A DNA stretch of 64,000 nt, from contig JAGEMR010000053.1 in assembly GCA_021030915.1 (NCBI GenBank), positions 124,001-188,000 of the forward strand. The letters are read 5' to 3'. This DNA comes from Astrothelium macrocarpum (lineage: Eukaryota > Ascomycota > Dothideomycetes > Trypetheliales > Trypetheliaceae). The translations under genes and the position numbers were made by a program. Below, in pieces: positions 35,615 to 47,725 of the stretch (positions are counted from its first letter, which is position 1; each line of letters begins with the position of its first letter). Under the pieces are notes generated by a model. That model was given only the letters and a program-made list of their open reading frames with translations, ran no database searches and was not told where the DNA came from.

Positions 35615-36568
35615 AACACTTCTGAGTATGCTCCGCCAGCATCCTCCTCCCTCTCCTTCGCTTTCCATCGCGGAATTAATGCAGCCTCCCCTATCATTTA
35701 ATCTACGCTCTATGCCCTCCCGTTGATTTGAGAATTGCATCGAACTTACGCAACCTTTTTTCGTTTCTACTGTTGATACTTGGTGTGCTAGTCTATGCTG
35801 GATTGAGGTGGCCGGGGTTGTATCATGAACAGTCAAGTCACTATGGGATGTATCAGTGCGTGGCTGTTGTGCATACCTGCATTGTCGATGCGAGGATTGG
35901 GGGCGTTCGGCAAATATTATTGTGTAATTAGTTAAATCATAGGGGTAGACAGCAGGATAAGGTGGTCTAGGTTAAGCGCAAACATATAGGATATACCAAA
36001 GAGCATAATTACGTATTTTACATCTGATTCAAGCTACAAAACAGACACTATTTATTTAATGGTAGCTTTCTTGGTCAATGCATACTAGCGAGAGATTCAA
36101 GAATTATTTTGTAAGAAGTGGCTCAAGCACTTAACCAGTGAACTTCGTCGATAATAGCGCCATGTAGAAAGACACTCTTTTATCTCCTCTGTGTCGGCTT
36201 CACCCTGGCGTTCTTTACGTCGATGGCAAAACTCATTCAAGATCGGTTACCCATATAAATATCGATCAGCACAACAATTAGCATTTACATGAGATTTGTA
36301 CTTGACTATTTCCGGTCGTTACTCGCTTGGTAGCGAATCAGAGAAAGTCTGCTCAGAATCCTTGACCCAACGTCATCTCACCTACCTTTACATGAACCAC
36401 CTTTCTCGAACGTTTTCTCCACCAACAATCCTTAGGTACACACTAGCACTCGGACTTTCACTTACAGCTGTTACCTCCGTTTTTTTGATCAATGACCTTA
36501 GAGCAGTATAAGCTTGGATCTTTCCTCCGTTAGCTTGATAAGTACAAGTATTATACAGTCGAAAGTAA
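35615..36568. other. Intergenic, left border of the biosynthetic cluster
   Basis: 950 bases between the 3' ends of the Rab-GAP gene and the monooxygenase gene (convergent). No gene was seen. Confidence 0.5.
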
Positions 36569-38538
36569 CTATTCCCTGCCCAGAGCCTTCAAGAAACCGT
36601 TCGTATACTGGACGTCACCAATCATGCGTAGAGAGCTAAGCCATGCAATCACGGTTGTAACGTGCTCCCCAAACCTCGTATGACACACAACCAGCAATGC
36701 TGCACCCAGAACGCCAAATCCCACAGCTCCTCTTACTCGATCCCTGAAGATCCCTTGTTGAGTGCGCTCGATAAGCCAGTCGTTATATCTCGGGAACCTG
36801 CAACGCAGCGCAAAATCAGTCTGGGAGCGTCTGAAACTGTCAATTAGCGAGCGAACGTATAGCGAATGGCTCAGCGGGGATGCGCACGGATACATAACGG
36901 AATTCCAACCATTTTCATCGCGGTACCAGCTTGTGCAACCTGCAAATACAGTATCATTCAATTTGCGCTGCACATCTCGCGTCCACGCCATTGCCGCCAC
37001 CTTCTTCACTTCAACAAATCGCGCGTTACCTCTGATAACAGGCTTAGCCATACGCATGATATATCCGACTGTGCTTTCTGAGGCTAAAATTATCGAAATG
37101 TGGCCCACAAACGTGTTCGGACCATTGACTAGGAAAAAATCCGGGAAGCCGTCAAGAGCAGTCCCGAGATAAGCTTGAGGACCATCTCGTTCCATCCATA
37201 CATCTTGAAGAGTCTTGCCATTTCGTCCTGTTACCTTCAATGGATGCAGGAATTTCGTAGCTTCGAAACCATTGGCCAAGACAATAACTTGGGCAGGGAT
37301 TTGTAAAGTACTTTCTACACCTTTTGAGCTATTGTCTTTACCCTTCCCAAGGAGAACGTTGTGTGCGTTGACTGCTTTTAACTCCTGTGTTCTTAGGGTA
37401 AACCTAGGATCATTCATACTTCGTAACCAGTCATGGTCGAAGACGCGCCGTTTACAACCGTAGTTATACTTCGGAGTAAGGGCTTGCTGATATTCCTTTG
37501 GGGCTAGACTTCGCATATGATCCAAACAAAAAGACTCGCTTTGAATGCGCATTTTTTCATTCTTCTTCTGGAAGACCGTGAACCATATGAGTTCGGTGAC
37601 ACAATAAAGCAAAATACGAAATAAAAGGCCTAGAAATGGGATGTATTTGAAGAGTGATGGTGCATTCTTTGCATAAAACTCCTTTCCACCGAGTTCTTCC
37701 ATTCGAGGTAAAACATATGGCGGGCTCCTCATGATCTGCGTGATCGATTTTACTTTTCCGGCAACCCCGTTCAATAGTTGAGGCACGATCTGGGCAGAGC
37801 TGCATCCCGCTCCTACGACTACAATGTCTTTTCCTGTAAAATCGATGTCCTTTCGCCAACGAGCCGAGTGTATAATGCTTCCACGGAATGATTCAACACC
37901 AGGGACGTGTCCTGGCCATGCGTTTGGCTCTACAAGCAGCCCTACACAGCTAACGACGATCTTCGCCCGGACAACCTCCTCTCGCACTAGTATAGAGCTC
38001 AGACCTTCATCCTGCATTCTTTGTCTTCTTTCACGTGTGCGAAGATCTCCCGTCCCTGGAACGAGATGAGAAATGTGGACCTCCCATTCTTCATCCTCAT
38101 CGATCCAGCGTAATGAGGTTACGTCAGTGTTACACTGAATCTTATCAGTGAGCTCGTATTTATGGACCACCGAGTTCAAGTACTCGACGAACTCGCGGCC
38201 CGAAGGGTAGATCTGAGGAGATGTGTAGTTCGGTGCAAAGGAATACGAATACAGAGCTGCCGGTATATCACACTGAACTCCCGGATATCGGTTTATCCAC
38301 CACGTTCCTGTGTAAGCTTCAGACGATGATTATGAATATTTCGAAGGCTGTAGTAGAACCTACCTCCAAATCCAGACTGTCGCTCGAATATTCGAAACTG
38401 TGAGAAGCCCCATTTTCGCTGCAAATTGCAGCCCATCGCGATGCCAGACTCCCCAGCACCGAGGATTAAGATGGGATAATAAGTGCACGCATCTTCTGTA
38501 TAGATGCGTCTCACGTGGATTTTGTCGTGCAAGGACAT
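36569..38538 (-). CDS. FAD-dependent monooxygenase, Baeyer-Villiger type
   Basis: Two exons, 38538-38364 and 38307-36569, giving 637 residues. The splice joins the FAD fingerprint GAGESGIAMGCNLQ and SGFGG to TWWINRYPGVQCDIP, a strongly conserved BVMO block. The BVMO signature FxGxxxHxxxW is present as FRGSIIHSARW near residue 199, followed by Arg instead of the usual Pro or Asp. The NADP-binding motif GAGCSSAQ lies at about residue 224. The C-terminus has a hydrophobic segment (GAVGFGVLGAALLVVC), suggesting membrane association. The enzyme inserts oxygen next to a carbonyl, giving an ester or lactone, or acts as a related hydroxylase. As the leftmost cluster gene it probably modifies the polyketide (inference). 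Confidence 0.9.
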
Positions 38539-39376
38539 GTTTATTGCAATTTTTCAAGGACAATGGTATTTCACTGAAGAATCGAAAAGCTCCTTGGAGA
38601 AATATCACTTGGCAAGTAGATAATAGACGCTATACGATCGCTATACCAGTACTAATTACAAAGTGCTTCAGCTGCTGCGCGTCCTTTCAATCCTCGCAAA
38701 AGGTACGGAAGTCAGTACTATACGTGCATTGGCCGTTTTCCTTTCCCATCGACACAAGCTTTTGGCGACATTGCCTAGCCAATTTGATACCAGTCATGAC
38801 GTACGCCGTAGGGATCGGAGTAATGATGCTGTCGTGGGATGACTATGTTGCATATGCAAGATCGGGGTTGGAATTGAAGAGTGTACAAAGTCTGATCTAG
38901 ACACTGAAAGAGGTACGCATCCCGAGGTTTTGGGACGGCACACGCTTAGTGCCCGGATAAATTGCCGAAGGCTGGCTCTTGCGGCCCAGCAGCAGGCGAG
39001 ATTCATCATTGTCCGGAATTAAGGATCCGCTGCCGATTTTTACGGCACAGATAAAGCAAAGCGAGACGGCTTGTTCGATATCCAAGTACTGGCCCCTGGC
39101 CCGATACTTCAAGCATTGAGCCTCCGTGGAGATACAAGTCTAGTATTTCTCTAGGGAGGCGCTATGCAGTATTGGACTTTCCAGGATTGGGTGAGCTTGT
39201 GCTCAATGCTGTGGAGGGCATCGAAGCGGATGTTCTCAAGTTCAGCTCCGCTGGATTAGGGGAAGTAGATCGAATGACAACATATTTCGAATCATCCAGT
39301 GGAGAGTGACTGGCTGCTGTCGCTTCCAACGATGCGGCTTTTTAGACCACAAGGCAGGATCGGAGGTGGCTCGAAC
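38539..39376. other. Spacer between two cluster oxidases
   Basis: 840 bases upstream of the monooxygenase start and downstream of the P450 stop. A plus-strand open stretch at about 39161-39308 reads RYAVLDFPGLGELVLNAVEG and continues open to a stop. It has no start or partner exon, so it may be a gene remnant or chance. Confidence 0.45.
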
Positions 39377-41026
39377 TCAATTTTCAGTGCGCTTCACACC
39401 CACAATCACCCCTTTACTTTCCTTCAATGGTGCAGCCAGAATCAAATCCCTATCCACATCGACATCTCTCTCCTTATCAACTTGGCTAAGGTCAAATTCA
39501 AACCTCCTGAAAACCATAGCCAAGATCAAGAATAGCTCTGCCCACGCCAGGTTCATTCCCAAGCAACCCCTTGTGCCACGGCTAAATACAACAAAATGTC
39601 TTTGTAGTCTCTGTCTCTCCTCCTCAGGCCCAAGCCAACGCTCCGGTTTGAAAACACGTGGCTCTGGAAAGACCTCGGGGTTGTCATGGAGTAGGACTGC
39701 GCTCATTGCCACGATCGTGCCCGGTGGAATAGGAATGTCGTTGTAGATCAGGGGTTTCTGTGGAAAATAGCGCATGTTCCTGTGCGTAACAGGGTGAACG
39801 ATACGAAGCCCCTCATAAACCACCGCAGATAGATAAGGAAGCTTTTCAAGATCGGCGAGCGGCGGGACGTCAGTACTACGCGGCATCACAGTCTTCAACT
39901 CATTAAACAGCTTCTGATGAACTGTCGGGTTGGCCTGGATATAATAGCTGATGCACTTGAGGCTGTAGGCTGTTGTCCCTGAGCCTGCCGTTACGAGTGA
40001 GAAGGCCTCGTCACGTAGACGGTTACGGCTCTTTTCTTGCTGTGGCAAGTCGCTTGCTAATAGGTCGTGAAGAATAGTCTTGTGTCCGGACTTAGCAGCG
40101 GATGTATCTTTGCCATCTCGAATAGCTTCAATCTGACTTGCAAGAGCCTCACGCTCATCAACGATTTCCTTCATCGCTGGCATAATGACCTTAAGCCACG
40201 GCTCAGGAACCTTGTAGATCCAGGCCATTAACCATGGATAATAGATATTGATTAAGCTGGTGTCAACAAAACTGTCAATATTGTCAAAACCACGTTTGTC
40301 GAAGTCTGGTGACAGCACCCGATCTGGAGTTCTTGAGAAGCAATATTCCCACATGTTATCCATAGCCAGCGCAGCATAGGCATATTTAAGATTGATATGC
40401 TCTCCGCTTCGACTCGCGGTATCGAATCGGGTGCAGAGCTTTTCGATAATAGGAATCAGGAAAGGCGTGATCTGGTTTACAGATTGCTTTGAGAAATACG
40501 GATTGACTGCTCCCCGGCGCATGCGGTGTAGATTGTAATCAACTGTCCCGATGGCCTGAAAGATGATTGGTACCCCGCGAAATACTAAATCGCGAGTTCA
40601 AAAGTACTTACAGCTGGATAGGGACCAAACGCATTTGCCCACTTGAACGGCTTCCCGGGCTTCCCTGATGTGGTGTAAATTTCATCGAAGTAGTCTGGGT
40701 CGTTGAAATGGAGGTCATCCGGCATGAATCGCACAACAGGCCCTATCGTCTCGTAAGTAAGCATTAAGTAAGGCAGGTGTGTGAATAGGACATAGAAAGG
40801 AGAAGCTACCGTAACGATGATGTAGTTCTTTGAGCTTGAAAACATATTGGCCTCCAAGCCAAAGATCATAGTACTGTGCGTATAGGTACGTGATCGCAGC
40901 GAGTTTAGGACCTGGAAATCTAGCTAATGGGTGGAAATACAATCGATAGACAATGACTGTTACTACCCAGCCCAGCCAGAGCATGAGGGAGGCAACGGCC
41001 CAGATTATAGGGCCGACCAACTGCAT
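39377..41026 (-). CDS. Cytochrome P450 monooxygenase
   Basis: Three exons: 41026-40810, 40742-40612 and 40555-39377, giving 508 residues. An N-terminal membrane anchor (IIWAVASLMLWLGWVVTVIV) precedes the hinge FHPLARFPGPKLAAITYLYA. The first splice gives HHRYGPVVRFMPDDLHF, and the second gives YPAAIGTVDYNLHRMRRGAV. The oxygen-activation helix reads VTAGSGTTAYSL, the ExxR pair is EGLR, the PERF-like block is FKPERW, and the heme loop is FSRGTRGCLGMNLAWAE with Cys about 447. It is a microsomal class II P450 needing the host reductase. Sequence style resembles fungal secondary-metabolism P450s such as the trichodiene-oxygenase-like group. Substrate unknown; probably the PKS product. Confidence 0.94.
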
Positions 41027-41889
41027 GTTGGCTTCATCAATCTTCGCTGGTCATAATCAAAGGAAGACTTTCAGCAGACTCGTGTTTCTAATGCTATTAC
41101 GAGTTCAGGCTAATGGCATGGGAGGCAATTACGACCACGAACAGAGATCAGCCAGAGGCCAATCATTGACAAAAGAATGCGAGCGACCGATGGACGAGGT
41201 TGCGGTTTCGTGGAGCCAGTGGTCTTTCTCCAAGTTGGTCCATTATCCCGAAGCAATCGGGATAGGCAGGCAGCAGTTGTGAGGGGTTCGACGATGCCAG
41301 AAGTCTGCAATGAAGCGGCAAAGTCGTCAGACCAGCTTCGCACCTTGTGCCAGGCACGCAGGATGGTGGAATTTGGGACCGGCTCATCGGCAACCGTCCC
41401 GACTGTGCCTCATCGGTGAGTGCCAAGATAGTCGATTATCGGGTCAACGTGCCGTGCCGTGCCGCAGTGGGGTTCAGGTTTCTTTATTCCTCGCTTGTAT
41501 CTCGCATGCAATTGCATGGAATTTCCATCTCTCGTCACTTTTAGAGAACGCGTAATTTCCTAGTGGCGTGATGCAGATAGCAAGGTCGGACCCACTGGAG
41601 CGACTCCCACTCTTCTCCAAACCGCGGCTCATCGGCTCCGTATGCTAGTCCTTACACTATGATCTTCAACTGGGTAAGCAAGGTACCTTCCTAACTCTTG
41701 CTGCCTGGGTAAGTGGGTGTAGAGTATTGTCCGACTGATGATTGCGGTACTTTCGCCTTCTCAAAGCTAGTTTGAGGCACCTACGCGCTATTGCGATGCT
41801 TTCCATGTCAATCGCTCCAGAGCAATGTGGGGTTCTGCATATATTCCATCAATTGATCTCACATCTTTCGATCCATATGACTACCTATA
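41027..41889. promoter_or_regulatory. Divergent promoter spacer, P450 / hydrolase
   Basis: 863 bases between the starts of the P450 (-) and the alpha/beta hydrolase (+). This arrangement allows joint control. No specific binding site was recognised. Confidence 0.5.
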
Positions 41890-43304
41890 ATGGACTGGTC
41901 CTCGACTAAAGCCATCTTGAAAGCCGTACGACTTTATCGCGAGAGGGTAGCCGAGCCGACTGCTTCGGGTATCACTATCACTCAACGACAGATCGGCACG
42001 ACGAGAGATTCGCCAGCCAAAGGTCCCGTATGGGTCAGCAAGTTCACTATTCCTCAGCCACCGGAATCCGATGCTCTGGACCTCCTCATCAAGGCTATCG
42101 AGCTTGTTGGGAATGACCAGACATCGTATCAGCGACCTATCCTTTCCCCAATCGAGGCACGATGGACTGGATATCGGAGCGGCGTAAGCCCAGAAGCCCC
42201 CGAGTCCAACTTATCCGAACAGGCCAAGTATGAGGAGATTCTAAAGGAAAATAATAGCCCTTTCGTCGTGTTCTATGTCTACGGCGGCGCCTTCTTGTAC
42301 GCCTTGTCCTTTTGCGTTAATATTGCTCCACCAACAATTCTAACCATCATTAAAGCATGAATGGCCCTGCCGCCTATCAAAGAACGTATAGCCGCCTAGC
42401 ACAAATGACAGGTGCTCCCGTATTCGCCGTTTCCCAGAGCCTGGCCCCGCAAAAGCCCTTTCCAGCTCCAATCCTCGATGTCCTTCACGGCTATCTCGCA
42501 CTGCTCTCTCCACCACCCGGTTCTCCCCACCGCGCCATTCCTCCCTCGCGCATTATTTTTGCAGCAGATAGCTCAGGCGCGTGCATCGTCTTCTCGCTTC
42601 TGCAAACCTTGCTTCTCGCTCTACATCAGCATCAATCACAGCTACCCCATACACTCACGTTCCACTCCCAATCCATTCCTCTAGCCCTCCCCGCCGGCTT
42701 TGCTACTATCTCTCCTATCGCTGAAGTCTCAAATGGCCTCCCCTCTTTCCGTACTAACGCCGCATATGATGTCCATCCAGAGATTCACCCTGCCATCTAC
42801 CCCAACTTCCCTGTTTGCGAGGCTTGGCCTTCACAGCCCCCACGAGGTAATCCATATTGTGAGCTCGCCATGTTCGGGCACCCGCTCGTCGAGCCCGCGG
42901 CCGCCGAGTCATGGCAGGGAGCGCCGCCGATGTGGCTATGTATCGGGCAGGAACAGGTCGTGGACGGTATACGATGCATTGCAGGCCGTGCGCATGATCA
43001 AGGTGTGCAGGTAGCATACCAGGAATTTGAGGCCATGCCGCACTTTTTCCCAATGGTGTTTGCCGGAGCTCCCCAGGCCAAATGTGCGTGGGAAGGATGG
43101 GCAGATGCGATTAAGAAAATGGGAGAGGGAAGAGAATTGAAGACTAATGCAGTTTACATTAAGGCCAAGGGATTGGAAGAAGAGAAATTGACGTGGAGAG
43201 AGCTCTCGGAGTTGAAGCCAGAAGAGGCGAGGAAGTTGATGCGAAAGCGAGCAACGGACTATTGGGTGTTCACGGGACATCAGAAGGCCAATTCTGTCCT
43301 ATGA
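41890..43304 (+). CDS. Alpha/beta hydrolase, HSL-like esterase family, with altered oxyanion motif
   Basis: Two exons, 41890-42296 and 42356-43304, giving 451 residues. The oxyanion region reads FYVYGGAFF instead of the usual HGGG. The nucleophile elbow reads FAADSSGACIV, so the first Gly of GDSxG is Ala while the Ser is kept. Catalytic Asp candidates lie near EQVVDGIRCIAGRAHDQG, and the His is in EAMPHFFPMVF. The fold belongs to the alpha/beta-hydrolase_3 group, which cleaves esters and lactones. In PKS clusters such proteins can release the chain, open or close lactones, or dehydrate. With the HSL motif changed from HGG to YGG, activity may differ; the fate is inferred. Confidence 0.85.
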
Positions 43305-43690
43305 GCGGTAAAGAACGAGACTTACGTAGAGAAGGTTTCAACTATGAAACACGTTCTTCATTTGAATAGAATTGACATTAGATACCACGACGTGTGCCTT
43401 GCCACTTAGTAAGCAGCGCTAAGACGTGTGGAGTGGTCGTTGAGTAAACTCTGGTCCATGCACGCGTGGCATTAAGCACTTTCATGCTCGTTTTACTTTA
43501 CGTAAACAATACTAATCTCATGGCACAATTCATAAGCCCTATAGTTTGTAGAATATTTACCCAACAACGCTGGACGGCCTCCTGGAATACATGTAAACGT
43601 GAAGCATCCCCTAATAAGTATTCCAACCACTAAATCAACATTTTGAACGCGAAGACTGATTCCCATACTATCGCAAAAGCTTTCCTAACC
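43305..43690. other. Convergent spacer, no gene seen
   Basis: 386 bases between the 3' ends of the hydrolase and the rhodopsin-like gene. Confidence 0.5.
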
Positions 43691-44996
43691 TCAAACGATA
43701 TCCACTCCTCGCTCGACTTGAATCTGTCCAAGAGGGATATTCCCATCTCGGTCAATTGGGAATACGTCGGCGTGATTGGCGCCCTTGCTATCGTCCGTGA
43801 GGCGCACGCCATCCTGGCTGCCATTGCCCATGCGCAAATATTGTACATTTTTGTTCTGGCTGTTTGAGGATTGATCATCGCTCCGTACTGACTTCGTGGA
43901 CCGTGGCTGTGAGCGCCGCGAGCCCATTAGCGACGCATAGCTTTCGCGAATTGACGTCGGTAGGTGCGCAAGCTTGACCGCAACCGGCCCGTACAACGGC
44001 AAGCAGGTGCAGACCACGGCCGTCCCAAGCTGAATCGAAGTCCAGAGCTGTGATCTTACTAGAGATACTGGACTTGGAATTAAACCAGAGAGGCGGGAAA
44101 GCTGGGGAAGAAGGCATGAGACTCACGAAGCTCTCCATGAGGATTATAAGTGAAGATAATGCGAATCACGCCGGTGACGCAGACACTATGCATGAATCAG
44201 TGGTAATTACAAAGATATTATATGGAGAAGACTGACAAGGCTCCGACGAGAAAAATGCCAGAGAGTAGAATCTTTTTCCGAACGTCCAGATGCAACATGG
44301 TAATCATCTTGATAGGGAGCGCGACAATCGCGACATCAAACAGAACTTCAAAAATCTCGATTGCGAGGAAATAGGTGTTAAAGTCAAAGCAGTAGCCAGG
44401 GGATGTTGGGTTCCAGAAGTGGCTTATCGGTCGACAATAAAGGAAGCTAGCCACGAAGCAGGCAATAAACCACAGCAAACACCCAATCGCGATGACGTTT
44501 GCGCTTCGGCGGAAAGAATGATGTACGCTGAAGATGCGACGATATAGGGCAAGGGTGGAAAACTTGACAAACGATATGGCGAACAAGTACGCGGGAACAC
44601 TGAAATACTCTTCCTTCGCCAGCATTAAAAAATTTGCTTCTCATCGTTGGACAAGCTCTAAAGTCGTACCTTGAAATAAATTTGCCAGGCTTTGTATGTG
44701 TCCGGTGTGGGATCATAAGCATTGCCAGCGCCGTGGTCAACGATCAATCCTGGGAAACATTAGCACTCGCAAACTTGGCCATATGGAAGAAATATTTGAT
44801 ACGCACCCCACCAAGAGAGCGCTTCGTAAATATACACCCCAGCCAGTGCTGGTAGCATTAGCCAGTCATCAAGACCAACTCCCGACTTCTGGGTTACTCT
44901 CATAGTGAACCGCAACACAACGCATATCGTGCCCAATACCGTAAACACGATACCGACTACGAATGCGGCGTAAGCCGTACCATGTAAGTCAATCAT
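43691..44996 (-). CDS. Rhodopsin-like / Pth11-type seven-helix membrane protein
   Basis: The first exon reads MIDLHGTAYAAFVVGIVFTV, then LRFTMRVTQKSGVGLDDWLM, the hallmark of the fungal rhodopsin-domain family. After a GTGCGT...TTTCCCAG intron it continues GLIVDHGAGNAYDP and DTYKAWQIYFK. A third block follows (EEYFSVPAYLFAISFVKFST, then LALYRRIF and CRPISHFWNPTSPGYC, then LPIKMITMLHLDVRKKILLS). Near 44,170-44,000 two more exons give VTGVIRIIFTYNPHGEL and QLWTSIQLGTAVVCTCLPLYG. The tail is polar. It is a plasma-membrane protein without a retinal-binding lysine that I could confirm. Family members include Pth11-like receptors. Exact exon ends are approximate. Its place inside the cluster hints at sensing or a tailoring role, unproven. 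Confidence 0.82.
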
Positions 44997-45863
44997 TTTG
45001 TATAAGGGTCAACTTCTTAACTCGGTGCCAATGAAATATAGCTATGAGAGTGTTTGGAGTAGAAAATCGTTAATGAGTCAGCAATCAAAATGTTTAAGAC
45101 GAGTTCAAGCACAATAGTCTGAGAAAGTCGAGCTCGAGGAGAGAGTTCGCCCGGGAAGTGAAGTTGCCCGAGGGGTAGACGGGTGCGGCACCATAGAGAT
45201 CAACTCAACAGATGCATTGAAGGAAGCGTTCGCGAGGACTAGTGGCTTGCAGACGGAGGTATAGTGCCAATAGCAAATTTGCAAAAGAAATGCCTACATC
45301 TGTGCCGCATCATTATAAGATTTTGCCACTACTACGCGGCGAAAGTTTCCAGCTAAGTGGTCCGATCCTCTCCAATACGATCGAGGGACGGATTGGTGAA
45401 GATCTCCACCAGTGTGGCTATTCACCTACGCGGACTAGCGTTCCAGGTCCTTGGTAGATGGCGAATGCACAGATGCAGCCAAAACAAGATGCATGCCCGT
45501 CCTTGGCCGCATATGTGCCGTCTGGGTGCAGATACTTACCATCAGGGGCCGGGTGCAAACTTCAAATGTTGCAGAGCCCTTGCTACTGAACTGACTGCCA
45601 TGATAGATTAAGTATGTCAGAGAAAAGTAGGTAGTTTCTTACTACAGCGTGATTTGATAGAGACCATTGCCCGAAAATACCTTACTGTCAAGGGTATAGT
45701 CGATCAGATCAAGACAGCCAGAAAAAGAAGCATGTTATATCTTAGCATCTTAAGGTTTTATATGGAATGCCAATCGCATACCGTCAATAAAAACGCTGTA
45801 GCGGAATTAGATTCTTTTGTCATTACCTTACAAAGCGTCTCAAAGGCTTCGTCTTACAAAGCG
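44997..45863. promoter_or_regulatory. Divergent promoter spacer, rhodopsin-like gene / MFS exporter
   Basis: 867 bases between two divergent starts, almost the same length as the P450/hydrolase spacer. No specific motif was identified. An in-frame reading runs upstream of the chosen MFS start to about 45,654, but it is not membrane-like. Confidence 0.45.
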
Positions 45864-47725
45864 ATGGCTTCAAAACTCAATAGTGAAGCCAATGACTCTC
45901 CTGATCACGCTGTCATTGAGCTTGAAAACTCGCAAACACCTCAATCACAAGTATCAGCGGTTCAATCAACGGGATATTTAAAGGGCTGGAGGTTACATGT
46001 GCTAACAATAGGGATCTCCCTGAGCGTTTTTCTTTCGGCTTTAGACATTACCATTGTTTCCACATCGCTCGCTTCGATTACGAATGATCTGAAAGCTTTC
46101 CAAGAAAGTAGTTGGATAGTGACGAGCTATCTCGTAACCTATTCCAGTGCGCTTCAAGAACCTCCATAAATCATGTTGTGCTGTTCACTGACTAATCAAG
46201 GCTTCGTCATCATATGGGCCAAATTTGGAGATATTTTCGGGTTTAAAATGTTTATGCTTCTGGGTATTGCCCAGTTCGTTGTCTTCTCTGGGGCGTGTGC
46301 GGGAGTCCAGACCCCTACCCAACTCATTATCCTTCGGGCTTTCCAAGGAATTGGCGGCGCAGGAGTCTTTGCTTCAGGAACTTCTATCTTCCCTCTTATG
46401 GTTCCACTTGAGAAATTAGTATCCTTGAATGGAGTGTTGTCTGCTGGTGTAGGATTGTCCTTCTTAGCTGGACCTATTATTGGGGGAGCTATCAGCACGT
46501 ATACTACCTGGAGATGGATTTTCCTAATAAAGTGAAGTGATTCTTGTATCCTCAAGAAATCGGTCAACTCATTCTTGTATTAGTATCCCGGTTGGTTTGG
46601 CGGCCTTTATCCTCGTGGTCGTGGCAATGCCAAATTATTTCCCGCACCATACCTTAACCAGAAAACCAACAAAGCGGTTTGACATCAAGACCTTCGCACG
46701 AGTCGACGTTCTTGGCAACCTTTTCCTTTTAGTCGCTTGTGTTTTACTAGTGTACGCGTTAGAAGAAGGTGGATCTAGGTTCGCATGGTCTTCAGCAATG
46801 ATAATCTCATTCATTATAGTATCTTGCCTTTTCTTTGGTTTGTTCTTCTCACGACAATGGTTCATCACTCAAAAGTCTACACGCCAAGAACCGCTTTTTC
46901 CCTGGAGATTTGTCAGAAGCCGCATTTTATTGGCAATCTTTCTGTGGGTTCCTTCTGTTGCTGACAGGTGCTTTAATAGACGCTGATATGGGTTCAGGGA
47001 AGCTTTGTTTGCTGGTATTCCGTTCCTCGTCCTTGTTATCGAACTTCCGCAGAGATTTCAAGCCATCAACAATGCATCGCCATTGAATGCGGGACTTCGA
47101 ATCTTGCCCTTCACCCTTACGATCTCAATTGCCTCGGTTCTCATAGGAGTATTCATGAAAATCTTCGAAATGCCTGGAAGCTTTGTTGTTGCTCTTGGAG
47201 CAGCGCTACAAGTTATTGGATTTGCGCTTTCATATTCAATGAACGTCAACATCGACGTTCCGGCTTCTCAATACGGAAGCGAGGTTCTGGCTGGGTTCGG
47301 AGTAGGGTTAAGCTTAACGACCCTCCTTCTGATGGTGCCCCAAAAGGTAGAAAAGCGCGACCTAGGTATGTTCTATGCAACGTACTCTGGCTCAGGTAGA
47401 CCTGCTAAATTGCACAGCTGTTGGTATGGCCTCGGTGACCCAATTTCGTATCTTAGGAGGTGCTCTTGGCGTTGCGATCAGCAGTAACATCCTATTGAAA
47501 CACGTGAGCACTAATTTGTCATCTTTGCTATCTTCAAACGACCTCAGAAGCGTCCTGCAATCGCCAGCAACCATTTCAGCTCTGGACCCAAGCCTTAGAC
47601 CAATCGTGAGAGGAGTCTTTGCACAAGGGTACAGAATGCAGATAGCGGTGGCCTTGGGATTCAGCGCTGCACAACTGCTTCCCATCCTGTTCATGTGGGA
47701 GTGGAGATCCCCAGAAACTTCTTGA
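45864..47725 (+). CDS. Major facilitator superfamily exporter (DHA2-type, 14 helices expected)
   Basis: Five exons: 45864-46146, 46201-46531, 46584-46943, 46998-47365 and 47418-47725, giving 549 residues. An acidic N-tail precedes helix 1 (VLTIGISLSVFLSALDITIV), which carries the LDxTIV motif of DHA2 exporters. Further motifs are ITNDLKAFQESSWIVTSYLV, the motif-A-like IIWAKFGDIFGFK, the motif B/C region LRAFQGIGGAGVFASG and LSFLAGPIIGGAISTYTTWR, and later VIELPQRFQAINNASPLNAG and GMASVTQFRILGGALGVAIS. This is the usual self-resistance or product export pump of fungal clusters, working by proton antiport at the plasma membrane. Substrate inferred from context. Confidence 0.92.

Noticed and set aside
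39161..39308. Possible oxidoreductase remnant between the two cluster oxidases
   Set aside because: The open stretch reads plausibly but has no motif, start or neighbouring exon, so I do not call it a gene.
45654..45863. Upstream extension of the MFS exporter
   Set aside because: It is in frame but lacks membrane or family features. The ATG at 45864 gives the usual polar N-tail before helix 1.
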